Assembly (NCBI RefSeq): GCF_000226975.2
Contig: NZ_CP019285.1
Coordinates: 1,984,001-2,048,000, forward strand
Origin: Halobiforma lacisalsi AJ5
GTDB lineage: Archaea; Halobacteriota; Halobacteria; Halobacteriales; Natrialbaceae
DNA length: 64,000 nucleotides
Direction: 5' to 3'
This document shows positions 16,026 through 24,925 of the stretch, piece after piece; the first letter of the stretch is position 1, and each line of letters begins with the position of its first letter. The notes beneath the pieces were generated by a model. That model had not been told where the DNA came from, made no database searches, and worked only from the letters and a program-made list of their open reading frames with translations. A program made the position numbers and the translations under genes.

Positions 16026-17825
16026 TCAGCGGCCGTCCTCGGCCGAATGACGGTCGCTATCGTCGATGGTTGGGAGGGCGATCCGGGCCGTCTCGGGGAC
16101 TGCCGCGTTCGGATCCGCGAACTCGAGGCGCCCCGTCGCGGCCAGGGTCCGGAGCGCGTAGAGGGTCCGGTCGTCCGGCGCGCGCTCGAGGATGCGATCC
16201 TCGACGGCGCCGTACCACGCGAGCGGGTGGTTCCCGGGCTCTCCCCACCCGGTTCGCGGGACGAGAAACGGCGGTTCCCAGTCCCCGTCGCGTTCGGTGA
16301 ACTGCCGTGCCGGGGTGTGTCTGATCAGATTCAGGCACCGATCGACGGGCGCGAGCGTCCGGTCGGTGACGGCCGCGCGCTCTCGAGAAACCTCCGCCGC
16401 GCGAGCGTAGTATCGGCGCGCGAGTTCGGCGTGGAGTTCCTTTTCCCGGCGCAAGCCCAGCGGAACGCGCTCCCAGGCCCGCACGTACGCCGGATCCCAC
16501 AGCGGGAGCCACCAGTCGACGCCAGCCTCCTCGTAGGCCCGACAGTCGCCGTTGGTGAACGTCGACATGCGGCCGCGCCACTCCCAGCGCTCGTAGGCCG
16601 CTGCGGCGGTCCCGGGGTCGGCGACCGCCTCGGCCTCGTGGTCTCCCAGCAGCCCCCGCCGGATCCGTTCGCGGGCGGCCTCGTGGAACCGGTCGTCGTC
16701 CCACTCCCAGAGCGCGTAGTGGGTCTCGAGGACGTAGTCGATCAGCGCCTCGAGCGAGGGTTCGATCGCGTCGTTCCCGTCGGCGCTCGAGCCGCAGCCG
16801 ACGGTCCCTGCCGCGGGTTTTTCGTCCTCTCCGACGAACGTCGGCACCCGCTCGCTCGGCGTCGCGACGGTGTGGCCGGGACAGTAGAGCCCGTCGGCGG
16901 GCAGTCGCCCCTCGTCTACGAGTGTTCGGAGGGCGGGCCACTCGGCGAGGAAGGGGAGCGCGTCGCCGCCGAACGCTCGCTCCCGGTACCGTTCGCCCGC
17001 CGGTCCGTGGTACCACTCCCGCCAGGTCGACTCGTCGTAGGGAACGTGGGCCCATTCGATACCGAGACGGTCGGCCACCTCCCGGCTCACCTCCACGTCG
17101 GGGTGGCCCGACCGGCCGAACGTGTAGCCGATCACCTCCCGGCCGCGCTCGGCGAGCGCCGCCGTCAGCAGCCGCGAGTCGTGGCCGCCCGACAGCGGGA
17201 GGACGATCGGCCGGTCGCCGGCGACGCGCTCGAGGCGGTCGAGCGCCGTTTCGAGGGCCGACTCGAGTCTCCGGAGGTGCTCGTCACGGCCGAACCGGGA
17301 CTCGCTTGCGTCGCGATTCGCCGCGCCGGCCGGCCAGTACTCGCTGTCGGTCCGTCGGGTGATCCGACCATCGCGGATTCGGACGACCTCGCCGGCCTGC
17401 GTGCTGTAGACGCCGCGCCAGACCGTCTCCGGCCCGGTCACGTACCGCGTCAGCAGGAACTCGCTCTCCGTGACCGGATCGGTTTCGGCCTCGAGCCGGT
17501 CGCGGACGAGTCGCCCTCGGTCGGAGACGATCGTCCCCTCGCCGTCGTAGTACAGCGGTATCGAACGTGCACCATCAGCGACTAGGAACGTCGCGTCGTC
17601 GCGGACGGCGACGACCGCGTAGAATCCCTCGATGTCGGCGGCGGTGGCCGCGACGGCCTCGAGTCGAGAGCCGTCGCTCGCCCCTCGCCCGTCATCCGCC
17701 AGCGGGTCCAGAAACCGTTCCGCGAGGTCGGGGCCGCCGAGGACGGCGTCGCCGTCGAACGCCCGGCCGCGAACCGCGACCCCGTCGACGCGTGTCCAGT
17801 CGGCCGATCGGAGGGCCGTTTCCAT
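16026..17825 (-). CDS. Asparagine-synthetase-like protein without the catalytic N-terminal Cys
   Basis: A 599-residue protein. The N-terminal half resembles the glutaminase-like fold (FYAVVAVRDDATFLVADGARSIPLYY), but the first residues are METALRSADW, so the nucleophilic Cys2 of true glutamine-dependent enzymes is missing. The C-terminal half has the ATP-pyrophosphatase loop LSGGHDSR (211-218), with His where most AsnB enzymes have Leu, Val or Thr, plus IGYTFGRSGHPDVEVS and a WWLPLWDPAYVRAW segment. It probably activates a carboxylate with ATP using ammonia or another nucleophile. Such proteins often serve glycan or secondary modification (inference). A CTATATACT box at about 17847-17856 gives a leaderless start at 17825. 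Confidence 0.85.
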   Translation of the reverse strand: METALRSADWTRVDGVAVRGRAFDGDAVLGGPDLAERFLDPLADDGRGASDGSRLEAVAATAADIEGFYAVVAVRDDATFLVADGARSIPLYYDGEGTIVSDRGRLVRDRLEAETDPVTESEFLLTRYVTGPETVWRGVYSTQAGEVVRIRDGRITRRTDSEYWPAGAANRDASESRFGRDEHLRRLESALETALDRLERVAGDRPIVLPLSGGHDSRLLTAALAERGREVIGYTFGRSGHPDVEVSREVADRLGIEWAHVPYDESTWREWYHGPAGERYRERAFGGDALPFLAEWPALRTLVDEGRLPADGLYCPGHTVATPSERVPTFVGEDEKPAAGTVGCGSSADGNDAIEPSLEALIDYVLETHYALWEWDDDRFHEAARERIRRGLLGDHEAEAVADPGTAAAAYERWEWRGRMSTFTNGDCRAYEEAGVDWWLPLWDPAYVRAWERVPLGLRREKELHAELARRYYARAAEVSRERAAVTDRTLAPVDRCLNLIRHTPARQFTERDGDWEPPFLVPRTGWGEPGNHPLAWYGAVEDRILERAPDDRTLYALRTLAATGRLEFADPNAAVPETARIALPTIDDSDRHSAEDGR

Positions 17826-18088
17826 ACCCGTGATTTCGGGAAGGAGTATATAGGCCCGGCGGTGGGGAGGACGTCGACCGGTTCGACGATCCAGCGGTCA
17901 CACCGGCAGCGCCGGACCGACGTGATGATATCCCCCCAGCCTCGGCTTCGGCCGTACGGTCGCTCGAGACGGGTGTCGGGCCGATTCACGGTTGTCGGTA
18001 CGGGACCGACCGGGAACGGGAGGAACACGATGGGGGGCTTCGACGTCCCGGCCAGTGAAATGGAGACCGGAGATATGGGACCTGGGAG

Positions 18089-18751
18089 CTACTGACGGCG
18101 GTACCGTTCGTCCACGGAGGGCTCCCGGACCGGGATTTCCACCGTCGACGTCTCGTCGAAGCCAGCCTCGGTCGCGGCCGACGAGCGGTCCGTCGTCGAC
18201 TCCTCGAGCGTGGCCGTAGCCTCGGTCCGCTCCTCGAGCGCGAGTTGCCGCTTCCGTTCGGCTGCGTCGTAGGACGAGCCGAGCGCGATCAGGAACCCCG
18301 TCATCGCGGTCACGAGAGCGACGCTTCCGATCGCGACGATACCGATCGAGACGAGCGTCCCCGAGAGAACCTGGCCGGCCGTCAGCAGCGACACCGCAGT
18401 CACGGCCGCGATGAGCGTGAACAGCCGGGCTAGCCGACCCGTATCGAGGCCGGCGATTTCCTTCTCGCCCGTCGTATCGCGCAGCACGGACAGGACTCCG
18501 TCGTAACTGTCGCCGCTTCGGGCGTTCCCGGCCGAGTGGATCGACTGGGCGATCCACATGCCGGCAGTGAAGTTGAGCAGCGCGACGAACGAGACCAGTC
18601 CGATCTGCCCGTCGACGAACAGTCCCGTCACGATCGCACCCGTGAGCGAGAGTGCCATGATACCGTGGGTCACTAGCGACCGCGTGCCGAAGTCTTCGAG
18701 GCTGTGGGAGTATCCAGAACTCATACTACTGAGTAGGGGCCCAGCGCTCAT
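18089..18751 (-). CDS. Uncharacterised membrane protein with charged C-terminal tail
   Basis: A 220-residue protein with four likely membrane helices at about residues 28-45, 50-68, 105-128 and 133-155, then a Glu/Thr-rich cytoplasmic or external tail. The segment HSAGNARSGDSYDGVLSVLRD joins the helix pairs. I do not recognise the family. Two starts are possible: ATG at 18751, or ATG at 18724 (MSSGYSH), with a CTACTCAGTAGTA sequence between them that could be a regulatory site. It stands alone between the asparagine-synthetase-like gene and pelA. Confidence 0.65.
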   Translation of the reverse strand: MSAGPLLSSMSSGYSHSLEDFGTRSLVTHGIMALSLTGAIVTGLFVDGQIGLVSFVALLNFTAGMWIAQSIHSAGNARSGDSYDGVLSVLRDTTGEKEIAGLDTGRLARLFTLIAAVTAVSLLTAGQVLSGTLVSIGIVAIGSVALVTAMTGFLIALGSSYDAAERKRQLALEERTEATATLEESTTDRSSAATEAGFDETSTVEIPVREPSVDERYRRQ

Positions 18752-19066
18752 AGAACGAACACCTACCAGTGCAACAGTTCGAACGCCGTGACTGTCCGCC
18801 GATTTCGACCCGTCCGGGTGGCGGAATCGCGTCCGACAGTTACTCCGTAATCGACTTCTCGAACTCGAGGTCCGGAAACGGTTCCCGAACGCCGACCGCT
18901 ACGAGGGACCGTTCCCGCGGTGGTGCGACGAATCGATCACCGACGTAGTGGCCAAGTAATCGAACGGCGGCCCGTCGCTGCTGGCGGATTCGGACGGTAG
19001 TTCGCGACGTATGGCCGCGTTCAACAGATCGCAGCCCACTTACCGCCACCCCGAGAATCCACGGGC
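18752..19066. other. Gene-poor stretch upstream of pelA with a doubtful minus-strand frame
   Basis: A 315-bp stretch. A minus-strand frame at 18840-19049 could encode 69 residues ending GVREPFPDLEFEKSITE; this end looks protein-like but the start is Arg-rich and has no promoter, so it could be a gene relic. A CACTTACCG box at about 19037-19045 lies about 27 nt before the pelA ATG and is the likely core promoter. Confidence 0.3.
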
Positions 19067-20134
19067 ATGCAGATCAAAGACCGGGAGCCCCTGGAGGGCG
19101 GACGCGAACGGGTCACGGTCGTCCCCGAGAGCGTCGACGACCTCTGGCACCTCCAGTACGTCCTAGAGCCCGGCGACCGCGTCGCCGGCGACACGACCCG
19201 GCGGATCCAGCGCAACGACGACCAGATACGCGACACCGGCGGCGAGCGAGAACACATGTGGGTCGCCATCGCCGCCGAAGACATCGAGTTCCACAAGTTC
19301 GCCAACCGGCTTCGGGTCGGCGGTGAGATCGTCGCCTGTTCGCGCGAGGACCAACTCGGCTTTCACCACACGTTGAACGTCGAGGAGCGCGACGAGATCT
19401 CCATCGAGAAGCGGTTCAAGCCCGACCAGGAGGCCCGCCTCGAGGAGGCCGAAGAGGCCACGGAGAACCCCGACGTTGCGATCGCGACCGTCGAGGAGGG
19501 GCAAGCCCACGTCCACACGGTCGCCCAGTACGGGGCCGAGGAGCGGGCGTCGATCACCGGCCCCACCGGCAAGGGGGAGTACGCCCGCGAGCGCTCGGAA
19601 CTGTTCGCCGAACTGGCCGACCTCCTGAACCGACAGGACGCGGACGCGATCATCCTCGCCGGCCCCGGCTTCACCAAACAGGACGCCTACGACTACCTCG
19701 AGGACGAATACCCCGAGGTCGCCGAGACGGTGACGATGGTCGATACGGCAAGCGTCGGCGACCGGGGCGTCCACGAGGTGCTGAAACGCGGCGCGGTCGC
19801 GGACGTCCAGCAGGAGACCCGCATCGAGCGCGAGGCCGAGTACATCGACGAACTCACCGAGCGCATCGCCCAGGGTGCGAAGGTCGCGTACGGTCCCGAA
19901 GCGGTCGAGAAGGCGGCCGAGTTCGGCGCGATCGACCGACTCCTGATCCTCGACGACCGACTCCGCAAGGAACGCGGCCCCGAGGGCGAGTGGGACGTCG
20001 ACGTCGACGGGATCGTCCGCACGACCGAGCAGAAAGGCGGCGATGTGACCGTCTTCTCGAGCGAGTTCCCGCCGGGCCAGCAGCTGTCGAACCTGGGCGG
20101 TATCGCCGCGCTGTTGCGGTATCGCCTGGATTGA
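19067..20134 (+). CDS. pelA: Pelota (aPelota/Dom34), ribosome rescue factor
   Basis: A 355-residue protein with the three-domain Pelota layout. An N-terminal Sm-like domain starts [21 protein letters not shown] and includes [14 protein letters not shown]. The central eRF1-like domain 2 has [15 protein letters not shown] and lacks a GGQ peptide-release motif, as expected. The C-terminal domain 3 ends [30 protein letters not shown]. It enters the A site of stalled ribosomes and, with aEF1A and ABCE1, splits them. The TGA overlaps the ATG of the next gene, suggesting coupled translation. RqcH, which handles the released large subunits, is encoded in the same window. Confidence 0.95.
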   Translation: MQIKDREPLEGGRERVTVVPESVDDLWHLQYVLEPGDRVAGDTTRRIQRNDDQIRDTGGEREHMWVAIAAEDIEFHKFANRLRVGGEIVACSREDQLGFHHTLNVEERDEISIEKRFKPDQEARLEEAEEATENPDVAIATVEEGQAHVHTVAQYGAEERASITGPTGKGEYARERSELFAELADLLNRQDADAIILAGPGFTKQDAYDYLEDEYPEVAETVTMVDTASVGDRGVHEVLKRGAVADVQQETRIEREAEYIDELTERIAQGAKVAYGPEAVEKAAEFGAIDRLLILDDRLRKERGPEGEWDVDVDGIVRTTEQKGGDVTVFSSEFPPGQQLSNLGGIAALLRYRLD

Positions 20135-20511
20135 TGTGGTGTCCCCTGATGACGATACCGATGGCGACGGCGCCCGCGACGGTGACGGCGCCCGCGACGG
20201 CCGCCATCCTGTGGCTGCTCGCGATCCTTCTCTACGGCCTCGGCGACCTCGTCACGACTGCCGCGGGGCTGCGTGCGGGGCTGAAGGAGGGCCAGCCGTT
20301 CGTTCGGCGACTGCTCGGCGAGTCCCCCACGGCGTGGCGGCTCGGCCTCTTCGGTCTGTACAAGGCCGTTCTGCTGGGCGGGTTCTACCTGGCATATCTC
20401 GCGCTCGAGGGGCTGGAGGTCCGTTTCCGGTTCGCGATCCCGGCGGGGATCGCCGCGATCGGCAGCTACGCCGTCGCAACCAACGTTCGGACTATGCTGA
20501 CCGCTCGGTAG
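20134..20511 (+). CDS. Small membrane protein cotranscribed with pelA (DUF5658-like, tentative)
   Basis: A 125-residue protein from the ATG at 20134, which shares one base with the pelA stop; in-frame ATGs at 20149 and 20161 are alternatives. There are three likely helices: AAILWLLAILLYGLGDLVTTAAG, LGLFGLYKAVLLGGFYLAYLAL and FAIPAGIAAIGSYAV. The G-D-L-V-T-T helix followed by EGQPFVRRLLG is reminiscent of DUF5658-type proteins, but I am not certain. The last 20 bp overlap the 3' end of the convergent TrmB gene. A role in ribosome rescue is not implied by sequence. Confidence 0.7.
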   Translation: MWCPLMTIPMATAPATVTAPATAAILWLLAILLYGLGDLVTTAAGLRAGLKEGQPFVRRLLGESPTAWRLGLFGLYKAVLLGGFYLAYLALEGLEVRFRFAIPAGIAAIGSYAVATNVRTMLTAR

Positions 20512-21271
20512 ACGAAGATGGGTCGACGGGGATCGCTTCGCCCGTCTCGATCAACTGGATCAGTACCGATGCGAACAGCGACCCGGAGCTCCAGATCGCC
20601 GTCTCGCTGCCGTCGTCGTCGACCACGCTCAGCAGAATGCCGTCGTCCGCGATGGCGATCCGGCCCGATCGCCGGTCGGTCTCCGGGAAAGTCGCGGGCG
20701 TTTCGACCGTGACTCCCTCGAGGGCCTCCAATCGCTCGCGGACCCGGTCGTCGCGGCTCAGCCCGATGGCGACGGTTCCGGTGCTCGAACGCTCCTCGAG
20801 TGCCCGTTCGATCCGGTCCGTGAACAGTTCAGGGAGCCGCGTTCCGAAGACGATCCGTTCCTCGGCGTCCGAGATCAGGTCGACGACCCGGTCGTCGATA
20901 CGGTCCCGTCCCCGGACGGTCCAGATGTCCTCCCGCGTCTCCTCGCCGCTGGACTCGCGTTTGACCTCGTCGACGTACTCGAAGGCGCGCTCCCGCTCCT
21001 GCTCGAAGCGGTTGCGCAGCGTCTCCTCGGCCTCCTCGAGGCTGACCGGCCGGTAACGGATCGGGCTCGACTGCTGGGTTTCGACCAGGCCCCGGGCCTC
21101 GAGGCTCTCGGCGACGCTGTAGACCTGTGACCGCGGGACGTCGGCGACGCGGGCGACGTCCCGCGCGGTCCCGGAGCCGAGGCGGTGGAGCGCGATGAAC
21201 ACCTTGGCCTCGTAGCTCGTGAGCCCGAGCCGTTCGAAGGCGTCGATAGCCCCGTTCTCGTCGACGCTCAT
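20492..21271 (-). CDS. TrmB-family transcriptional regulator
   Basis: A 259-residue protein. The N-terminal winged helix (about 10-75) has LTSYEAKVFIALHRLGSGTARDVA and VPRSQVYSVAESLEARGLVET, the TrmB signature. A helical linker follows (ETLRNRFEQERERAFEYVDEV), then a C-terminal sensor-like domain (about 110-250) with REDIWTVRGRDRIDDRV and SDAEERIVFGTRLPE. TrmB proteins usually bind sugars or other small ligands and repress or activate nearby transport genes. It is directly downstream of, and overlaps by 4 bp, the MMPL exporter gene, so it is probably in the same operon and may control it. Confidence 0.9.
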   Translation of the reverse strand: MSVDENGAIDAFERLGLTSYEAKVFIALHRLGSGTARDVARVADVPRSQVYSVAESLEARGLVETQQSSPIRYRPVSLEEAEETLRNRFEQERERAFEYVDEVKRESSGEETREDIWTVRGRDRIDDRVVDLISDAEERIVFGTRLPELFTDRIERALEERSSTGTVAIGLSRDDRVRERLEALEGVTVETPATFPETDRRSGRIAIADDGILLSVVDDDGSETAIWSSGSLFASVLIQLIETGEAIPVDPSSSTERSA

Positions 21272-24200
21272 CGTCGATCACCCCGGTCGGCGTCCTCGGT
21301 CCCGTCGCCGGGGCCTTCGGAGTCCGTCCGTTCGTCGGCCTCCTCGACCGCCAGCCCGCCGTCGCTCGCCGCCGTCGTCGGGTCCCGGCTCCGGCGTCGG
21401 TCGAAGGAGACGTCCGGCCCGAAGTACCGCGTCCAGAACACCAGCAGCGCCGGCAGGACGACGACGCTGGCCAGGAACGCGTACGTGATCGTCAGCGCGG
21501 TGATGATCCCGAACTGGCGGAGCACCGGCAGGATTGCGAACGCGAGGGTCCCGAAGCCGCCGATGGTCGTCGCCGCACTGCCGAGCAACGCGCCACCGGT
21601 GCCGGTAACCGTCGTATCGAGCGCCGACCAGACGTTGCCCTGGCGCTCGAGTTCGAGCGTGTAGCGGGCGCTGACGTGGATGCTGTAGGCAACGCCGAGG
21701 CCGATCGTGAGACTGGTGATCATCCCGGTCAGCACGTTGAACGGCATCCCGACGAGGTACATCGTCCCCAGGATCCAGCTGGTGGCGAAAGCGACCGGCA
21801 ACAGGGTGACGGTCCCGAGCGTCGCGCTGTTGCCCGTCAGCCAGTAGGCGGCGGTCAGGAAGAGGAAGACCGCGACGAGTGTCACCAGCAGACTCTGGAG
21901 AACGGTGTCGAACAGGTCCTGTTCGACGATGTAGTTGACGATAGGATCGCCGGTCGCGATGGCGCTGACCCTGGCATCGCCGTCCTCGAGCCCGGCCGCG
22001 ATGGCGCGCATCTCGTCGGTCGTCTCCGCGAACGTCGCCTCGCCGTCGGTGGCCACGATCAGCCGAGCCGAATCGTACTCGCCGCCGTCGGTGCGGTGGA
22101 GGACGTCGCGTGCGCCTTCCTCGTTGGCCTCGAACAGTTCGTCGTACAGCGCCGTCACGTTCTCGTCGGGGACGCCGTCGCCGGTCGTGTCGGCGGCCTC
22201 GAAGGACTCGTTGAACGACTCGTTTCGTGCCGCGGTTTCCTCCATCACCGACAGCGGCCCGCGGACGTCCGCATCGCCGTTCGCCAGCGTGTACGCGACG
22301 GGGCTGTCCGCGGCCTCGTTCCGGGCCGCCTCGAGTTCCTCGAGGACGTCGCCGTCGGCCACGTCGCCCTCGACGAGGATCTGAGCCTGTGCGTCCTGGC
22401 GCTGGAAGTTGGCGTTGATGTAGTCCAGGTCGTCGGCGGCCTGGTACTCGCCGGGTGCCATCGCCGCGGGCAGGTTCTCGGTCCAGTCGGGCGGACTCTG
22501 CGCGAGGAAGTCCTCCTCCTCGAAGCTGGTGTCGACCTGGCTCGCGCCGTAGACGCCGCCGGCGGTGAGCAACAGGACGGCCACGACGAGGGCGAGCGGG
22601 ATCCGACGCGCCGCAACCGATCCCGCCGAGAGGACGGTACTGAACCGGCCGCCGCCGGTCCCGAACGCCCGCTTGTGGCGGTCGTAGCCCCGGTCCTCGA
22701 GCAGCGAGTCGATCTCGACCTTCGCGGCGGGGATCAGCCCGCCGAAGACGACGAGCGCCGCGAGGATGCCGACGGCGCTGACGACGCCGAACTCGCGGAT
22801 GGGCTGGATCGGGCTGACGAGGTTCGCGAGGAAGCCGATCGCGGTGGTCGCGGTAACCCAGACCAGCGCGACGCCGACGCCGGCGAGGGCGATCGTCATC
22901 GAACTCCGGATCGCGCTCGAGCCGGTTTCGGGATCGCGTCCCGCGGACCGGTCGGACCTGCGCTGTGTCTCCCGCTGTTCCCGGTGGCGCATGAACACGT
23001 GGATCGCGTAGTCGATCGAAAGCCCGATCAACAGGACGGGCACCGCGACGAACATCTGGTTGAACGCGATCCCGGTCCAGCCCATGAAGCCGAACGTCCA
23101 GACGAGTACTGCTACGATCCCGACCAGTCCGAGAGCGATGTCCAGCGGGTCCCGATAGGCGATCAGCAGCGCCGCGGCGACGAACGCCAGCGCGAGCGGA
23201 CTCACGATCGCGAGGCTGTCACCCATCGAGCGGTCGATCTCGTCGGTGATGACGCCCGCGCCGAAGACGATCTGGTCGTGATCGTGTGCCGTCGCCAGCT
23301 CCCGCAGGTCGAGTTGGGCCTGGACGACTCCCTCGTCGCTGTCGGCGGCCGCACCCATCTCGAGGCTCTCGCCGGCGGTCTCCTGGGTGATCGAGGTCAT
23401 CCGGGCGTCGGCCTCGGTCGAGCCGGGGTCGTAATCGGAGGGCATGAAGGCCAGCCCCGCGCCCCCATCGTCGTCGTCCGAGAGCGTCTCGTCGAGTGCC
23501 TCCTCGAACGCCTCGTCGTCGATCTCCTCCAGGGTCTCGATCTGCTCCTCGAGTGACGGTCGCCCGTCGTCCTCCTCGAGTTCCTGCCAGTCGTCCTCGA
23601 GGGCTTCCTGGTCCGCTTCGAACTCCTCGAAGTCCTCCTCGAGTTGCTGCTGGTCCGCTTCCAGTTGTTCGGAGTCCTCCTCGAGGGCCGCGTACTCCTC
23701 CTCGAGAATTCCGGTCGTCGCGCCGGCGTAGACGCCCTCGAGTTGCTCGTTCAGTTCCCCGTACTCGGGCACCGACTCGGGGTCGTCGGTCGACTGCTCG
23801 ATCCCGTACAGTTGCGACTCGATCTCTCGAGCCTGATCGGCGAACGCCTCGTACTCGGCCGCCCGCTCGTCGTCGAGGTCGGCGCTGGCAGTGACCTCCT
23901 CGAGGAGCGCCTCGTACTCGGCTTCGATCTCGTCGACGCCCTGCTGGTACTCGGGGTCGTCCTCGTCGTAGGTCTCCTCGAGTTGCTCGTACTCGCGCTG
24001 GAGGTCGCGGGCTTCGTCGATCCCGGCCTCGAGTTCCGCGCTGGTTGCCTCGAGTTCGGCCTGTCGCTGTCCGAGTTCCTCGCCGCGTTCCTCAAGGTCC
24101 GCACTGCGTTCTTCGAGTTCCTCGCCACGTTCCTCGAGGTCATCGCCCCGCTCCTCGAGATCCTCGATCTCCTCGTTGGTGATCGCCGTGATCGCGACGA

Positions 24201-24558
24201 GGTTCTCGACGCCGGTGATCGGCTCCTCGTCGACGAGCGTTTCGTTTATCGACTCGTTGTCCCTGATCTCCTGCTGGAACTCGAGGGACTCGAGCAACGA
24301 CTCGCGGGTGAGGACGTTCCCCTCCCTATTTATCAACTGGACGCCGGTCGTGTTCTCCTCGTCGCTGGCGACGAACCGGTCGTCGATCTCCTCCATCGCC
24401 TCGGCCTCGGGCGAGTCGGTCTCGAACTGCTCGAGCGAGGAGTCGTCGTCGACCATCGGTGCCCCCGCGCCGACCAGGGCGGTGGCCAAAAGAAGAACGA
24501 CGAAGACGGTTCGGGAACGGTTCGTGACGACGCCTGCGAGTTGCTCCGGGAGGCTCAT
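21268..24558 (-). CDS. MMPL/RND-superfamily exporter with long coiled-coil extracytoplasmic domain
   Basis: A 1096-residue membrane protein. TM1 lies near residues 15-35. A large external domain follows, with Glu-rich coiled coils at about 125-370 built of repeated EERGEELEERSADLEE-like heptads. A bundle of five helices near 430-640 contains GLSIDYAIHVFMRHREQ. A second external domain follows TM7, and the second bundle contains GLGVAYSIHVSARY. These GxSxDYxxH-type segments are typical of MMPL/HpnN transporters. It probably exports lipids or other hydrophobic molecules using ion gradients; substrate unknown. A TrmB regulator overlaps its 3' end. Confidence 0.88.
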   Translation of the reverse strand: MSLPEQLAGVVTNRSRTVFVVLLLATALVGAGAPMVDDDSSLEQFETDSPEAEAMEEIDDRFVASDEENTTGVQLINREGNVLTRESLLESLEFQQEIRDNESINETLVDEEPITGVENLVAITAITNEEIEDLEERGDDLEERGEELEERSADLEERGEELGQRQAELEATSAELEAGIDEARDLQREYEQLEETYDEDDPEYQQGVDEIEAEYEALLEEVTASADLDDERAAEYEAFADQAREIESQLYGIEQSTDDPESVPEYGELNEQLEGVYAGATTGILEEEYAALEEDSEQLEADQQQLEEDFEEFEADQEALEDDWQELEEDDGRPSLEEQIETLEEIDDEAFEEALDETLSDDDDGGAGLAFMPSDYDPGSTEADARMTSITQETAGESLEMGAAADSDEGVVQAQLDLRELATAHDHDQIVFGAGVITDEIDRSMGDSLAIVSPLALAFVAAALLIAYRDPLDIALGLVGIVAVLVWTFGFMGWTGIAFNQMFVAVPVLLIGLSIDYAIHVFMRHREQRETQRRSDRSAGRDPETGSSAIRSSMTIALAGVGVALVWVTATTAIGFLANLVSPIQPIREFGVVSAVGILAALVVFGGLIPAAKVEIDSLLEDRGYDRHKRAFGTGGGRFSTVLSAGSVAARRIPLALVVAVLLLTAGGVYGASQVDTSFEEEDFLAQSPPDWTENLPAAMAPGEYQAADDLDYINANFQRQDAQAQILVEGDVADGDVLEELEAARNEAADSPVAYTLANGDADVRGPLSVMEETAARNESFNESFEAADTTGDGVPDENVTALYDELFEANEEGARDVLHRTDGGEYDSARLIVATDGEATFAETTDEMRAIAAGLEDGDARVSAIATGDPIVNYIVEQDLFDTVLQSLLVTLVAVFLFLTAAYWLTGNSATLGTVTLLPVAFATSWILGTMYLVGMPFNVLTGMITSLTIGLGVAYSIHVSARYTLELERQGNVWSALDTTVTGTGGALLGSAATTIGGFGTLAFAILPVLRQFGIITALTITYAFLASVVVLPALLVFWTRYFGPDVSFDRRRSRDPTTAASDGGLAVEEADERTDSEGPGDGTEDADRGDRR

Positions 24559-24925
24559 TCGACCGCCTCCCTCGAGCGGCGCGGGTTGTTCGTGGCGACC
24601 ATGCTGTTGTTACGATCCTACAAACGACGCTCGCGTAAACACATTAGGATTTTTACACTATCGTGAACGTCACGATTCGCGACGGGTCGTCGCGTAACAG
24701 TGGGCAGCAGCGTAACTCCCTTATCGAGTCAAGATCCTGAATTAAACCAGGCGATTCGGCAACTACGTGTGAAAAGCGGGCATCAGCGTTTTTATCAGGT
24801 TCAGATTATGCCCAGTGAGCCGTACGAACTACAGAGCGTGCATGGTTCACGCTCGGTATCCAATCGTAGCGGCGTGATGATCGTTCAATCCAATTCGGAC
24901 GAAGGGAACGATACGTGAACCGGGG
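24559..24925. other. Intergenic stretch; exporter promoter and a doubtful microprotein
   Basis: A 367-bp AT-richer region. The exporter promoter is likely within 24600-24660: a GTAAAAATCC box on the minus strand at 24647-24656, implying a leader of about 65 nt, and ATCCTA/TAGGAT half-sites at about 24614-24652 that could serve a regulator such as the neighbouring TrmB. On the plus strand an ATG at 24809 could start a 36-residue peptide (MPSEPYELQSVHG...) behind a GTTTTTATC box, but nothing else supports it. Confidence 0.3.

Noticed and set aside
18840-19049. Possible 69-residue minus-strand gene upstream of pelA
   Set aside because: The C-terminal part looks protein-like but the start is Arg-rich and there is no promoter; kept only as a doubtful relic.
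24809-24919. Possible 36-residue microprotein
   Set aside because: An ATG behind a T-rich box, but spacing is short and the sequence has no recognisable feature.
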